Source: Bacillus norwichensis (GTDB lineage Bacteria > Bacillota > Bacilli > Bacillales > Bacillaceae_C). Taken from it: a stretch of 64,000 bases of DNA. The notes below the pieces were generated by a model, which worked only from the letters and a program-made list of their open reading frames with translations, ran no database searches and was not told the origin of the DNA. The DNA is taken from NCBI RefSeq assembly GCF_014836955.1, contig NZ_JACSPV010000011.1, forward strand, positions 1 to 64,000, in the 5' to 3' direction. Both the position numbers and the translations under genes were made by a program. The first letter of the stretch is position 1. Each line of letters begins with the position of its first letter. Below are positions 1 through 8,716 of the stretch, piece after piece.

Positions 1-156
1 AACTTGAGCAGTGGTTCTCTGGCCTTCCCAACTACATCAAGGCTTATTTGCCAATTTCTCTCTGCGAAAGTTGAGTACATAAATTATAGGCGCCAGAAAA
101 AAAGGAATCAACTGGTTGTATTTATCAGGCGGTCGGGCTTGCAAGTTAAAAGCCTG

Positions 157-339
157 TTAAAGAAAGGGAATACCTGGGATTCTATGAAAGTTTTGATCAC
201 TATTTGTATAGAGTGCTTGCGTGAGTAACAAGATATCTTCCATAATAGCATTTTTTTTATTGCGAGGAGAGCGCTCATAGTCATCAAGCAAACGACGCAA
301 TTCTCTTAGGAAGAGTTGATTTTCTTCTGAAATGGACAT
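157..339 (-). CDS. small hypothetical protein
   Basis: A 60-residue, highly charged, probably helical protein starting MSISEEN. The start was chosen because GGGGGT lies 5 bases upstream of this ATG; a TTG 12 bases earlier is possible but has no binding site of its own. The pattern of Leu and charged residues (LRELRRLLDDYERS) suggests an amphipathic helix or coiled coil. It recalls the size of small sporulation or phosphorelay regulators, but it lacks the SQELD motif of Spo0E-type phosphatases, so no function is assigned. It stands alone, divergent from the ABC exporter operon. Confidence 0.55.
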   Translation of the reverse strand: MSISEENQLFLRELRRLLDDYERSPRNKKNAIMEDILLLTQALYTNSDQNFHRIPGIPFL

Positions 340-684
340 AGTGACCCCCAAAAAGTTTATACTAAAAATAGTGGCAAAAGCTATATGTTTCCGTATTTTT
401 ACTATCAGTTTCTTCTGAAATATATATATTTCTTTTAACCTATATTTCAGTTTTTAAACATTTTGTAATATTATTGTTATATATTCAAAAAAAGTTGCAT
501 TTTATGTAGTATCTTGTTCAGAGTGCATCGTCTAATAGATATGGGGGGATTTTTTATCGAAAATGAATAGGTTTTGAATCTTTTTGATATGTAAATACGT
601 TGTTATTAATGTCACTATTTATGGAGTTTCCCAGTAAATACAAAAATAGGGGAATTCCGCCATCATTTACTAGGGGGATATATT
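340..684. other. AT-rich intergenic region between divergent genes
   Basis: About 345 bases without a convincing gene. It separates the small minus-strand gene from the exporter operon and must hold both promoters. I see AT-rich stretches but no clean -35/-10 pair, riboswitch or strong hairpin. Confidence 0.5.
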
Positions 685-1896
685 GTGAAAAAGAAAGCCT
701 GGATATGGGCAGGATCTATTGTCGGGGTGTTGGTATTGGCGCTTGTGGTCACATTGGTGATTAGAGCACAGGCAGGAAAAATGGCAGTAGCAGATGATGA
801 GGAATCTCTTCTCGTGCAAAAGGTGTCAGAGCAGGAACTAAGTGAAAGTATTTTAGTAACGGGAAAAATTGTTCCGGAAGATGAGCAAAAAGTGTATTTG
901 GATGCAGAAAAAGGAGAGGTTACGGAATTCAAAGTAAAGGAAAACCAAAAGGTGAAGGCCGGAGACCCTCTGTTTGTCTATGATTCTTCCAAATTGCAGT
1001 CAGAATATAATAAAGCCGTTAGAGAAAGGGATTTGGTGCAAAAGCGCTCCCAGACGGAGATTAACCAGATAGCAGAAATGGACAAGCGAATTACGAAGGC
1101 GAAAAATAGTCCGACTCCATCTGGGGATGGTGAGGATGACGACGAAGCTGCAACAGAAGATGTGAATTCTTTGACGAGCGAAAAGCTTGAATTGGAAACT
1201 CAGCATGAAAGTACAAAATCAGAAATTGAATCTGCTCAAGAGCAGATCAATGATATAGATACCCAAATCAAAGAAATGACCGTCACAAGTAAGATTGATG
1301 GAATTGTTGTCAAAGTTGACAGAAATGCTGTGAGCACTGAAGGTGGGGAAACAAACCCAGCTGTACATATCATCTCAAGTCAGCCATTTAAGGTCATTGG
1401 CACAATGAGCGAGTTTGACGCTGTAAGAATCAAGGAAAAGCAGAAAGTAATTATTCGTCCAAAAGTTTATAAAGATAAAGAATGGAAAGGTGTCATCGAA
1501 TCTGTTTCCCAATTTCCGAATGAAGAAGGCGGGGATGAGGAGTATTCCGATGGTGGCGGCGGTGGCGGAGTCACTATGTATCCATTTAAGGTCGCCATTA
1601 CAGATGACACATCCAAACTGCGTCAGGGATTCCATGTTTCATTGGAGATTAAAATAGACGGAGATGGCAAAAAAATGGCCGTCCCTCATGCTGCCATTTT
1701 GGAGGAAGAGGATAGCAATACGGTTTTTGTACTGAAAGATGGAAAATTGGAAATGCGCGAAATTGAGACTGGAACATCAAATGACGAATTTATCGAGGTC
1801 AAAAAAGGACTTGAAAAAGACGAGCTCGTTGTCATAGCTCCTCACGAAGGCTTGCACGATGGAATGGAAGTGACCACCTTTGATGAAATTGAGTGA
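685..1896 (+). CDS. HlyD/YknX-type membrane fusion (adaptor) subunit of ABC exporter
   Basis: Adaptor subunit of a MacAB/YknXYZ-like exporter, anchored in the membrane and linking the permease to the cell envelope. It has one N-terminal transmembrane helix (about residues 5-27), then biotinyl-lipoyl-like beta segments flanking a long charged coiled coil (about 105-195) with an acidic linker, and beta-barrel domains. A run of six glycines lies near residue 293, an unusual flexible insert. The GTG start follows a GGGGG-rich site (TAGGGGGATA). At 403 residues it fits the family (YknX is about 377). It overlaps the ATPase gene by 14 bases, so the three genes form one operon. The substrate is not readable; relatives export peptides, toxins or macrolides. 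Confidence 0.87.
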   Translation: MKKKAWIWAGSIVGVLVLALVVTLVIRAQAGKMAVADDEESLLVQKVSEQELSESILVTGKIVPEDEQKVYLDAEKGEVTEFKVKENQKVKAGDPLFVYDSSKLQSEYNKAVRERDLVQKRSQTEINQIAEMDKRITKAKNSPTPSGDGEDDDEAATEDVNSLTSEKLELETQHESTKSEIESAQEQINDIDTQIKEMTVTSKIDGIVVKVDRNAVSTEGGETNPAVHIISSQPFKVIGTMSEFDAVRIKEKQKVIIRPKVYKDKEWKGVIESVSQFPNEEGGDEEYSDGGGGGGVTMYPFKVAITDDTSKLRQGFHVSLEIKIDGDGKKMAVPHAAILEEEDSNTVFVLKDGKLEMREIETGTSNDEFIEVKKGLEKDELVVIAPHEGLHDGMEVTTFDEIE

Positions 1897-2560
1897 GATT
1901 ACGAAAGTTTATGGAAATGGGTCACTCCAGGTTCCGGTGTTGCATGGCATTGATTTGGAGGTTGAAGATGGTGAGTTTATTGCCATTATGGGCCCATCGG
2001 GATCAGGAAAATCAACACTGATGAATATCATTGGTTTTTTGGATTATCCCACAGAAGGTATATTTGAACTGAATGGAGAAAATATCATTTCTGCGAAAGA
2101 AAAGCATTTGGCAAAACTGCGGAACGAACATATCGGGTTTGTATTCCAGCAATTCTTTTTGCTGCCGAGGCTGAATGCGCAGAAAAATGTGGAAGCTCCG
2201 TTAATTTATGCAGGTATGTCCAAACGGGAAAGAGCGGAAAGGGCCAAGCAGATGCTGGAAAAGGTTGGGTTGGGAGACCGCGTGAAGCATTTGCCCAACC
2301 AGCTTTCGGGAGGACAAAAGCAAAGGGTTGCCATTGCGCGGGCTCTTGTGAACAATCCGACTCTTATTTTGGCAGATGAGCCTACAGGTGCCCTTGATTC
2401 AAAAACGAGCGCCCAAATCATGGAACTGTTTGTTCAACTGAACAAGGAAGGAAAAACTGTCATCATCGTTACCCATGAAGAGGAAATCGCAGCCTATACA
2501 AACAGAATCATAACTTTAAGGGATGGAAAAATCATTGATGACCGGAGGACGAGACCATGA
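1883..2560 (+). CDS. ABC transporter ATP-binding protein, MacB/LolD/YknY type
   Basis: Cytoplasmic ATPase that energises the exporter. Walker A GPSGSGKS is at residues 37-44, the ABC signature LSGGQKQR at 141-148, and Walker B ILADEP at 162-167 followed by the typical TGALDS. The length of 225 residues matches stand-alone LolD/YknY ATPases. ATG 1883 is preferred to the TTG three bases upstream. The gene starts inside the end of the adaptor gene and its stop overlaps the permease start (ATGA), which indicates translational coupling. Confidence 0.93.
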   Translation: MKLSEITKVYGNGSLQVPVLHGIDLEVEDGEFIAIMGPSGSGKSTLMNIIGFLDYPTEGIFELNGENIISAKEKHLAKLRNEHIGFVFQQFFLLPRLNAQKNVEAPLIYAGMSKRERAERAKQMLEKVGLGDRVKHLPNQLSGGQKQRVAIARALVNNPTLILADEPTGALDSKTSAQIMELFVQLNKEGKTVIIVTHEEEIAAYTNRIITLRDGKIIDDRRTRP

Positions 2561-3762
2561 ATTTGTGGGAAAGCTTCAAGATTGCTCTGTCGTCCATATG
2601 GAATCATAAAATCCGGTCAGTTTTAACAATGCTTGGAATCATCATTGGAGTCGCGGCTGTTATTGTCATAGTGGCAATAGGACAAGGTGCGAAAAAAGAA
2701 ATGATGGATGAGATGTTTAGTACGGATAAAAATGCGATAGACCTCATATATGAACCAATGGAGACGGAAGATGAAGAGATGGAATGGGAAGAACCCCCTG
2801 AGCTGACCTCAATGGACTTGGAGGTTTTGAAAGAAGTACCGGGAGTCAAATCTATATTGGCCACTAATCAGGGATTCGGGACTTCCATGATCAATGACAA
2901 AACGGCAGAGATGGAAATTACAGGGGTTGACGGTGTATATTTTACCGCCCAAAATATTCAAACAGTGGAGGGGCGTCCGCTGAATGATAAAGATAACGAC
3001 GCTATGAACCGCGTTGTTATGATCGATAAGGTCGCGAGAGACAAATTTTTTAAAGGGTCGGATGATGTAATTGGGGAAATCATAGAGTTAGACGGAAATC
3101 CCTACAAAATTGTTGGTGTTTATGAATCTCCCGTTCCTGAGATGTATCGCTGGAATGAAGATGGTGAGATGGTCATGCCGAGGACTGTCGTCTCCATGAT
3201 GTTTGGAAACAATGAAATAGAACAGCTGGCTATCATCGTTGACGATCCTGAAATGCTTTCTGATATCGGGATGGACGCGGCCAATGCACTGACAGAGCAC
3301 AAAAATTTAGAAGACGGTATTTATAATATCCCGAATCTGTCTGAATTTATGGAGGAAATCGAAACATACGTTAACATGATGACATTATTCATCGGAAGTA
3401 TTGCTGCTATTTCCCTATTGGTTGGCGGAATTGGGGTCATGAATATTATGCTCGTATCTGTCACGGAGAGAACAAGGGAAATTGGTCTCCGCAAGGCTCT
3501 TGGGGCAACGAGGGGAAAAATATTGCTTCAATTTCTTATTGAATCAGTCACATTAACCTCATTGGGCGGATTGATTGGAATCGGCTTGGCAGCATTAGGA
3601 GCGTTGCTTATCACGATATTTGCGCCGATCACTGCTCCAATCAGTCCATTGGTTGTGCTGATAGGAGTTGGTTTCTCAGCGTTTATCGGGATCATCTTTG
3701 GGATTCTTCCAGCAAATAAAGCGTCCAAGCTTAGCCCGATTGATGCGTTAAGATATGAATAA
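2557..3762 (+). CDS. ABC transporter permease, MacB/YknZ (FtsX-like) type
   Basis: Permease of the exporter, 401 residues, with the MacB-family topology: one N-terminal membrane helix (about 17-40, with GIIIGVAAVI), a large extracytoplasmic MacB_PCD domain (about 45-265), then three C-terminal helices. The FtsX-like hallmark ERTREIGLRKALGA follows the second helix. It starts at the ATGA overlap with the ATPase gene and is followed by a strong terminator, so it ends the operon. Confidence 0.92.
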   Translation: MNLWESFKIALSSIWNHKIRSVLTMLGIIIGVAAVIVIVAIGQGAKKEMMDEMFSTDKNAIDLIYEPMETEDEEMEWEEPPELTSMDLEVLKEVPGVKSILATNQGFGTSMINDKTAEMEITGVDGVYFTAQNIQTVEGRPLNDKDNDAMNRVVMIDKVARDKFFKGSDDVIGEIIELDGNPYKIVGVYESPVPEMYRWNEDGEMVMPRTVVSMMFGNNEIEQLAIIVDDPEMLSDIGMDAANALTEHKNLEDGIYNIPNLSEFMEEIETYVNMMTLFIGSIAAISLLVGGIGVMNIMLVSVTERTREIGLRKALGATRGKILLQFLIESVTLTSLGGLIGIGLAALGALLITIFAPITAPISPLVVLIGVGFSAFIGIIFGILPANKASKLSPIDALRYE

Positions 3763-3800
3763 GTCAAAGAGGCTGGAACAAGTATAGATTGTGAAAAGAA

Positions 3801-3840
3801 AGCCGCATGAGATCAAATGATTTCATGCGGCTAATTTTTT
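3801..3840 (+). terminator. Rho-independent terminator of the exporter operon
   Basis: AGCCGCATGA (3801-3810) pairs perfectly with TCATGCGGCT (3823-3832) and is followed by AATTTTTTTT. Confidence 0.9.
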
Positions 3841-3956
3841 TGTATACGGCTTATGAGTTCGGTGATAATCAGTGGGAAAAGGAGAAATGATCTGATATTT
3901 CTGGTAGTTTGATAAAACATTTGATATGCTTAATATATGAAAACTGAATAGATAGA

Positions 3957-4150
3957 AATAGGTGCAGATAAAATGTTTTATTTGCTTAATAGGGAAGTTC
4001 GGTTTGATTCCGACGCTGTCTGCGCAACTGTATTTGGGAGCGATTCAAAAGGAAGCCACTGTTTTCATTTATTTGAAAATGGGAAGGTTTGAAAAGCGAT
4101 GATCATAAGCCAGGAGACCTGCCTGTTTCAGCAAACATCAATACCTACGC
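3957..4150 (+). promoter_or_regulatory. cobalamin (B12) riboswitch
   Basis: Conserved cobalamin aptamer features appear in order. A 5' P1-like AATAGGTGC is followed by AGGGAAGTTCGGTTTGATTC and CCGACGCTGTCTGCGCAACTG (a variant of the core GGTGnAAnTCCnnnnCTGTCCCGCAACTGT), then GGAAGCCACTG, GGGAAGG and the B12-box equivalent AAGCCAGGAGACCTGCC (about 4108-4124). It is followed 75 bases later by a terminator, so it probably acts by transcription attenuation. No known B12 biosynthesis, uptake or B12-independent isozyme gene lies behind it in this window. Confidence 0.9.
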
Positions 4151-4226
4151 GAGATGGGAGGTGTTAAGTGCGAAAATGCTAAAGCATGTATTTTAACATG
4201 TTTATTTATGTATCCATTCGTCCCTT

Positions 4227-4254
4227 AGCAACTTCTGTATGAAGTTGCTTTTTT
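4227..4254 (+). terminator. terminator, expression platform of the cobalamin riboswitch
   Basis: AGCAACTTC (4227-4235) pairs with GAAGTTGCT (4241-4249) over a TGTAT loop and runs into six T. Its position just after the aptamer suggests that it is the regulated terminator. Confidence 0.85.
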
Positions 4255-4335
4255 GGTTGAAGGGAAATTATAAAAAAAACCTTGTTTGCCCGCGCTGAGC
4301 AAGGCTTGCGCTTGTGTTATTGAAAGGAGTTTATT

Positions 4336-4575
4336 TTGTTTGGATCAGTAGATTACTTTACCAATTCTTTAAAAGCAGGCATCATGAACAATTTTGGTTT
4401 GTCTTCGTCTTGCTCTATTCAAGATCAATACACACAATTAAAAACGAAAATAATGAAAACAGCAGAAAGACAGTTTGAACGGGAGGCTTATTTACAAAAT
4501 CTTGAGAAGGCCTACTTGAACGTGAAAATTGAAATTTTCGGATTGGAGGACAGTGTGGGGGAGAAACGGAAGTAA
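4336..4575 (+). CDS. small hypothetical protein downstream of cobalamin riboswitch
   Basis: A 79-residue frame with a TTG start 7 bases after a good site (GAAAGGAG). It is the first possible gene after the riboswitch terminator and so the only visible candidate for B12 control. The sequence is charged and helical with one Cys (SSSCSIQDQ), and has no metal-binding or transport motif I recognise. It may be a remnant of a longer gene or a chance frame. I do not assign a function. Confidence 0.35.
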   Translation: MFGSVDYFTNSLKAGIMNNFGLSSSCSIQDQYTQLKTKIMKTAERQFEREAYLQNLEKAYLNVKIEIFGLEDSVGEKRK

Positions 4576-4892
4576 TATTGCCTTGTTTCTGGACAGAGAT
4601 CGTCCAATGCTTATAGTGCAACTGACGGAGAGGAAAAAGTATCGGTGGTCTTTATAGGTTGAATTAGAGTTCTTCCTTGTAACTGTGGCACATGGTTCCA
4701 AAAACATATTGTCTGAATCCGGATAATACTGTCTGAAATCCAAAAATACTATCCAGAATTGAAATACTGTTGCACATGTTTAAATTTGATCTGGATAAAC
4801 CTCAAATCTTTCGTTCAACTTATAGAGTCCTTATTAAAGTGAACATGAGCTTCTTAATTCTACAGGAATGAAGGATAGAAAGGAAGATTGAT
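4576..4892. other. gene-free stretch with short tandem motif and prpD leader
   Basis: Holds four degenerate copies of ATAYTGTCY spaced 18-20 bases apart (starts at 4706, 4726, 4746 and 4764). It also holds ATCTTTCGTTCAACTTATA (4806-4824), which recurs at 45752-45770. The prpD promoter should lie here, but I cannot point to a clean -35/-10 pair. Confidence 0.6.
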
Positions 4893-6329
4893 GTGATCAA
4901 AACGAATGAGCGCCCTACAAATGTAGATCATTTATTAGAGGATATTGCTGATTATGTACTGGATTGGAAGATTACTAGTAATGAAGCTTTCAAGACAGCG
5001 CATTATGTACTGCTTGACACATTGGGTTGTGGAATACTTGCGTTGCGATACCCAGAATGCACAAAGCTGCTAGGACCGCTTGTGCCGGGTACGACGGTTC
5101 CTAAAGGAAGCCGGGTACCGGGAACATCATACGTGCTTGATCCGGTACGCGGGGCATTTAATATTGGATGCATGATTCGCTGGCTTGATTACAATGATAC
5201 GTGGTTGGCGGCTGAGTGGGGGCATCCTTCAGATAATCTGGGTGGAATATTGGCAGTGGCTGACTATGTTAGTCAAGTGCGCCTTGAAGAAGGGAAAGAA
5301 CCATTGGCCGTTCGGGATGTGCTGGAAATGATGATTAAAGCGCATGAAATTCAAGGGGTTCTCGCATTAGAGAACAGTTTGAACCGGGTTGGACTGGATC
5401 ATGTGCTGTTTGTTAAAGTTGCCACAACCGCTGTTGTGACAAAGATGCTTGGAGGAGGGCGTGAGGAGATCATCAATGCGCTTTCCAATGCATGGATTGA
5501 CAATAGTAGTCTTAGAACGTACCGTCACGCCCCGAATACAGGCTCTCGGAAGTCATGGGCTGCCGGAGATGCGACAAGCAGAGGCGTTCTTTTGGCAATG
5601 ATGGCCGTTAAAGGAGAGATGGGCTATCCACAGGCACTTTCTGCGCCGGGCTGGGGTTTTCAGGATGTCCTATTTAAAAAGCAAGAATTAAAGCTTGCGC
5701 GGCCTCTTGACTCCTATGTAATGGAAAATGTATTGTTCAAAGTAGCTTATCCGGCAGAGTTTCACGCACAAACTGCCGCGGAGTGCGCAGTCAAGCTTCA
5801 TCCGCAAATCAAGGATCGGTTGGATGAAATTGATAGGATCACCATTACTACACATGAATCAGCTATTCGAATCATCGATAAAAAGGGACCGCTCCATAAT
5901 CCGGCTGACCGAGATCATAGTCTTCAGTATATTACGGCAATCGGTTTGATTAAGGGGGATATACGGGCGGAATATTATGAAAAGGAAACAGCGGTGGATG
6001 AAAGGATTGACCGTTTGCGTGACAAGATGGAAGTCATTGAAAACAAACAGTATAGTATTGATTACCTAGATCCGAGCAAGCGCTCAATCGCCAATGCTGT
6101 ACAGGTCCATTTTATGGATGGAACTTCGACAGAAAATGTTGAATGTGAGTATCCTTTGGGACACCGATTCCGCAGGGAAGAAGCTATTCCGCTTATTAAG
6201 AAAAAGTTTTCAAATAATCTGAGGGCACATTTCACAAATAAGCAATCAGAAAAAATTGAGGAAGAATGTTTTGATAAAGAAAAGCTTGAGCAAATGCATG
6301 TTAAGCAATTTCTGGAATTGTTCTTATAA
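4893..6329 (+). CDS. prpD: MmgE/PrpD family 2-methylcitrate dehydratase
   Basis: Dehydrates 2-methylcitrate in propionyl-CoA breakdown. The length of 478 residues fits the MmgE/PrpD family, as do family segments near the N-terminus (residues 40-60, [15 protein letters not shown]) and [20 protein letters not shown], which resembles the conserved active-site stretch. The GTG start follows AGAAAGGAAG; the ATG two bases earlier is out of frame. prpB follows after 15 bases in the same operon, which supports the methylcitrate role. No methylcitrate synthase (prpC/mmgD) gene is next to it, so that step must be coded elsewhere. Confidence 0.9.
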   Translation: MIKTNERPTNVDHLLEDIADYVLDWKITSNEAFKTAHYVLLDTLGCGILALRYPECTKLLGPLVPGTTVPKGSRVPGTSYVLDPVRGAFNIGCMIRWLDYNDTWLAAEWGHPSDNLGGILAVADYVSQVRLEEGKEPLAVRDVLEMMIKAHEIQGVLALENSLNRVGLDHVLFVKVATTAVVTKMLGGGREEIINALSNAWIDNSSLRTYRHAPNTGSRKSWAAGDATSRGVLLAMMAVKGEMGYPQALSAPGWGFQDVLFKKQELKLARPLDSYVMENVLFKVAYPAEFHAQTAAECAVKLHPQIKDRLDEIDRITITTHESAIRIIDKKGPLHNPADRDHSLQYITAIGLIKGDIRAEYYEKETAVDERIDRLRDKMEVIENKQYSIDYLDPSKRSIANAVQVHFMDGTSTENVECEYPLGHRFRREEAIPLIKKKFSNNLRAHFTNKQSEKIEEECFDKEKLEQMHVKQFLELFL

Positions 6330-6344
6330 TGGGAGGGCTGATAA

Positions 6345-7253
6345 ATGGCTTGGATTGTTGATCAACCAATGACGCAAAGCGAACTTGCTGACAAGTTTCG
6401 CAAGCTATTAGCAGCAGATGTGACACAAGTTCCGGGTGCCCATGATGCAATGGCTGCTCTAACGGCGAAGGAAGCAGGATTTTCATCACTTTATTTATCG
6501 GGAGCGGCTTACACCGCAAGTAGGGGACTGCCTGATTTGGGTATTGTCACTTCAACAGAAGTGGCAGATCGAGCGAGGGATCTTGTCCGCGCTACGAATT
6601 TGCCGTTGCTTGTAGATATTGATACGGGGTTTGGGGGAGTTTTAAATGCTGCCCGAACCGCTAGAGAAATGGTAGAAGCCAATGTGGCGGCTGTCCAAAT
6701 GGAGGATCAGCAGCTACCAAAGAAATGCGGACATTTAAATGGTAAACAACTCGTTTCAACGGAAGATATGGTCCAAAAGATTCAGGCTGTGAAAGAGACT
6801 GCTCCGTCCCTGGTAATGGTGGCCCGGACAGATGCTCGTGCTGTAGAAGGCTTGGATGCTGCAATAGAACGCGCACTTGCGTATGTTGAAGCAGGGGCGG
6901 AAGTAATCTTCCCTGAGGCGCTTCAATCCAGAGAAGAGTTTCAATTATTCTCTGAAAAGCTCAAGGTTCCTTTGTTGGCAAACATGACGGAATTCGGGAA
7001 AACACCTTACTATACCGCAGAAGAGTTCGCCAGCATGGGTGTGAAGCTAGTCATCTATCCAGTGACTTCCCTTCGAGTTGCTGCGAAAGCATATGAAAGA
7101 GTGTTCCAGCTTATTAAAGAGCAAGGTTCACAAAAGGAAGGGTTATCCTCTATGCAAACGAGAAAAGAATTATATGAGACCATTTCCTATTATAAATTTG
7201 AGGAGTTGGATCGTAAGATTGCCAAAACAATTTTAGATAATGGAGAAGAATGA
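6345..7253 (+). CDS. prpB: methylisocitrate lyase
   Basis: Cleaves 2-methylisocitrate to pyruvate and succinate, the last step of the methylcitrate cycle. It is a TIM-barrel enzyme of the isocitrate lyase/PEP mutase superfamily, 302 residues. The catalytic loop KKCGH is at residues 126-130, the metal-binding DIDTGFG at 91-97, and VARTDARA follows. GGGAGG lies 8 bases before the ATG. It is co-transcribed with prpD. Confidence 0.93.
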   Translation: MAWIVDQPMTQSELADKFRKLLAADVTQVPGAHDAMAALTAKEAGFSSLYLSGAAYTASRGLPDLGIVTSTEVADRARDLVRATNLPLLVDIDTGFGGVLNAARTAREMVEANVAAVQMEDQQLPKKCGHLNGKQLVSTEDMVQKIQAVKETAPSLVMVARTDARAVEGLDAAIERALAYVEAGAEVIFPEALQSREEFQLFSEKLKVPLLANMTEFGKTPYYTAEEFASMGVKLVIYPVTSLRVAAKAYERVFQLIKEQGSQKEGLSSMQTRKELYETISYYKFEELDRKIAKTILDNGEE

Positions 7254-7326
7254 GGCAGTGTTCCATTATATACATTCGCTTTCTTCGTCCATTATCAGGC
7301 TGGAACCCCCTATTCATTAGGGGGCT

Positions 7327-8385
7327 CTACCTTTTAAACCAGTCGGCATTCTCATCCATATGTACGAAAGGAATATCTGTATCTACTTCACCTGTTATCC
7401 TTTTTACGCTTAATTCCTTTCCTTTCAGCCATTCTCCAAAATTAAACTTTATCGGTTCTTGATTTCCACCCAGTGCCATCCATGTATGCATCTCTTTTGG
7501 AAAGTATGCGGAGGTATGGATTGTTCCAGCCCAGCTGCTGTATAAACCCGAAAAAACACCTCTATCTGTATCGTTGAATAGACGGAAAGCTTCGTGCGCG
7601 TCTGAAACAGAATTCATTCGAATCGCTTCAAGTCTGCGCTCCGAATCTGCAAGATGATGGCGATTTTCGTGTTTTAACTTTTCAAAGTGATTCGTGCATG
7701 CATTTGATTGTCTTACGGTGATCTCTCTTGGTGTCGCTTCAACAATATAAGTCTCCCCGCTTGGGTCATACACAATATAGCTGAACGAATGCCGATGTGG
7801 AATTTCTTTTAACAATGAGACAGCATCCTTTACATTGGCACAAGTCTCCAAAACAAGCCTTCCAATCATTCCACAAATGAAGCCATTCTTAGGGCTTTTT
7901 CGGTTCATAAAATTGTAACCCATGGCGAGCCCTTTCTCGTTCAAACCATCCGAACGCCCGGTAATTCTTTGACTGGGCCCCACCGTCGCATAACCATTTT
8001 TGGCTGGCTGGAAGAATACATATCGTCCTTCATAAGTTTTCGGATGATAGTCGTAATTTCGGATGATATAGCCATCACCAGTTAAAATGGAGCAACCTGA
8101 CCGGGGAATTTCCAGCCGGTATCCGCCGAATTCAGTTAGAGCGCGTTCCAAGGGCCATTCCAGAGCCTCCTGCAACCCAAGGATTTCTTCCCAAACCCCT
8201 GGTGCAATCGGAGTTATCGCCTCTTTCACCTCAGCAGCATTGATTTTGAATCGAGGCCTGCGCACCTTCCATTGATTTTCCCTGTTTTTTACAGTAAGGG
8301 AATTCTTTAAAATCTGTCCCTGCATAAAACCAAAATCGTAATGGGAACCGCGGAATTGAATAATATCACTATAAATATTTTTCAT
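7327..8385 (-). CDS. C45-type Ntn-hydrolase (acyl-CoA:6-APA acyltransferase-like)
   Basis: Predicted N-terminal-nucleophile hydrolase of peptidase family C45. The likely nucleophile is Cys98 in PRSGCSILTG, which becomes the new N-terminus after self-cleavage in this family, and the following RNYDYHP segment is typical. At 352 residues it matches the family. ATG 8385 was chosen because GTGAGGAAC lies just before it; a GTG 12 bases upstream coincides with that site. The substrate, probably an amide or N-acyl compound, cannot be read. It converges with prpB and is divergent from the catalase gene. Confidence 0.82.
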   Translation of the reverse strand: MKNIYSDIIQFRGSHYDFGFMQGQILKNSLTVKNRENQWKVRRPRFKINAAEVKEAITPIAPGVWEEILGLQEALEWPLERALTEFGGYRLEIPRSGCSILTGDGYIIRNYDYHPKTYEGRYVFFQPAKNGYATVGPSQRITGRSDGLNEKGLAMGYNFMNRKSPKNGFICGMIGRLVLETCANVKDAVSLLKEIPHRHSFSYIVYDPSGETYIVEATPREITVRQSNACTNHFEKLKHENRHHLADSERRLEAIRMNSVSDAHEAFRLFNDTDRGVFSGLYSSWAGTIHTSAYFPKEMHTWMALGGNQEPIKFNFGEWLKGKELSVKRITGEVDTDIPFVHMDENADWFKR

Positions 8386-8716
8386 TATGTTCCTCACTTT
8401 CTAAGACTATTTTATGGAAAGGAGAATGGGGTGGCAAGAACGTGAAAATATTGTCCTTTTATAAACAGGCCTGAAAAGGGCGATTGGCTAAAAGTCTGTC
8501 ACGAACAGAGCTGAAAGGTACTCTAAAAAGTGCAGTGGCAAAAGCTTAGTCATAAAAAGTGATTAAAGGCTTGAAAAAACACTGTCTTCCAAAAAAACAG
8601 TCACTTTTCGAGAAAAGGGAAAATTCCTCATTGATGGATTAACTGGAACAAAGCGGGAATATTAAACTCGAACATCGCTGTAAGGAAATACATAAATTTT
8701 GGGAGGAGTGTCATCC
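8386..8716. other. intergenic region upstream of catalase
   Basis: About 330 bases without a gene. It contains an ATATTGTCC unit (8448) like those in the tandem arrays elsewhere, and several loose repeats of AAAAGT/GTCAC type. GGGAAAATT at 8617 resembles a sigma-F/G -10 box, but no good -35 lies at the right distance. No clear PerR box was seen. Confidence 0.4.

Noticed and set aside
4-228. 74-residue plus-strand frame at the window start
   Set aside because: No ribosome site, composition unlike protein, and it overlaps the more convincing minus-strand small gene.
8600-8626. Sigma-F/G promoter for the catalase gene
   Set aside because: GGGAAAATT fits the -10, but no GYWTA-type -35 lies 15-16 bases upstream, so a spore-specific promoter is not supported.
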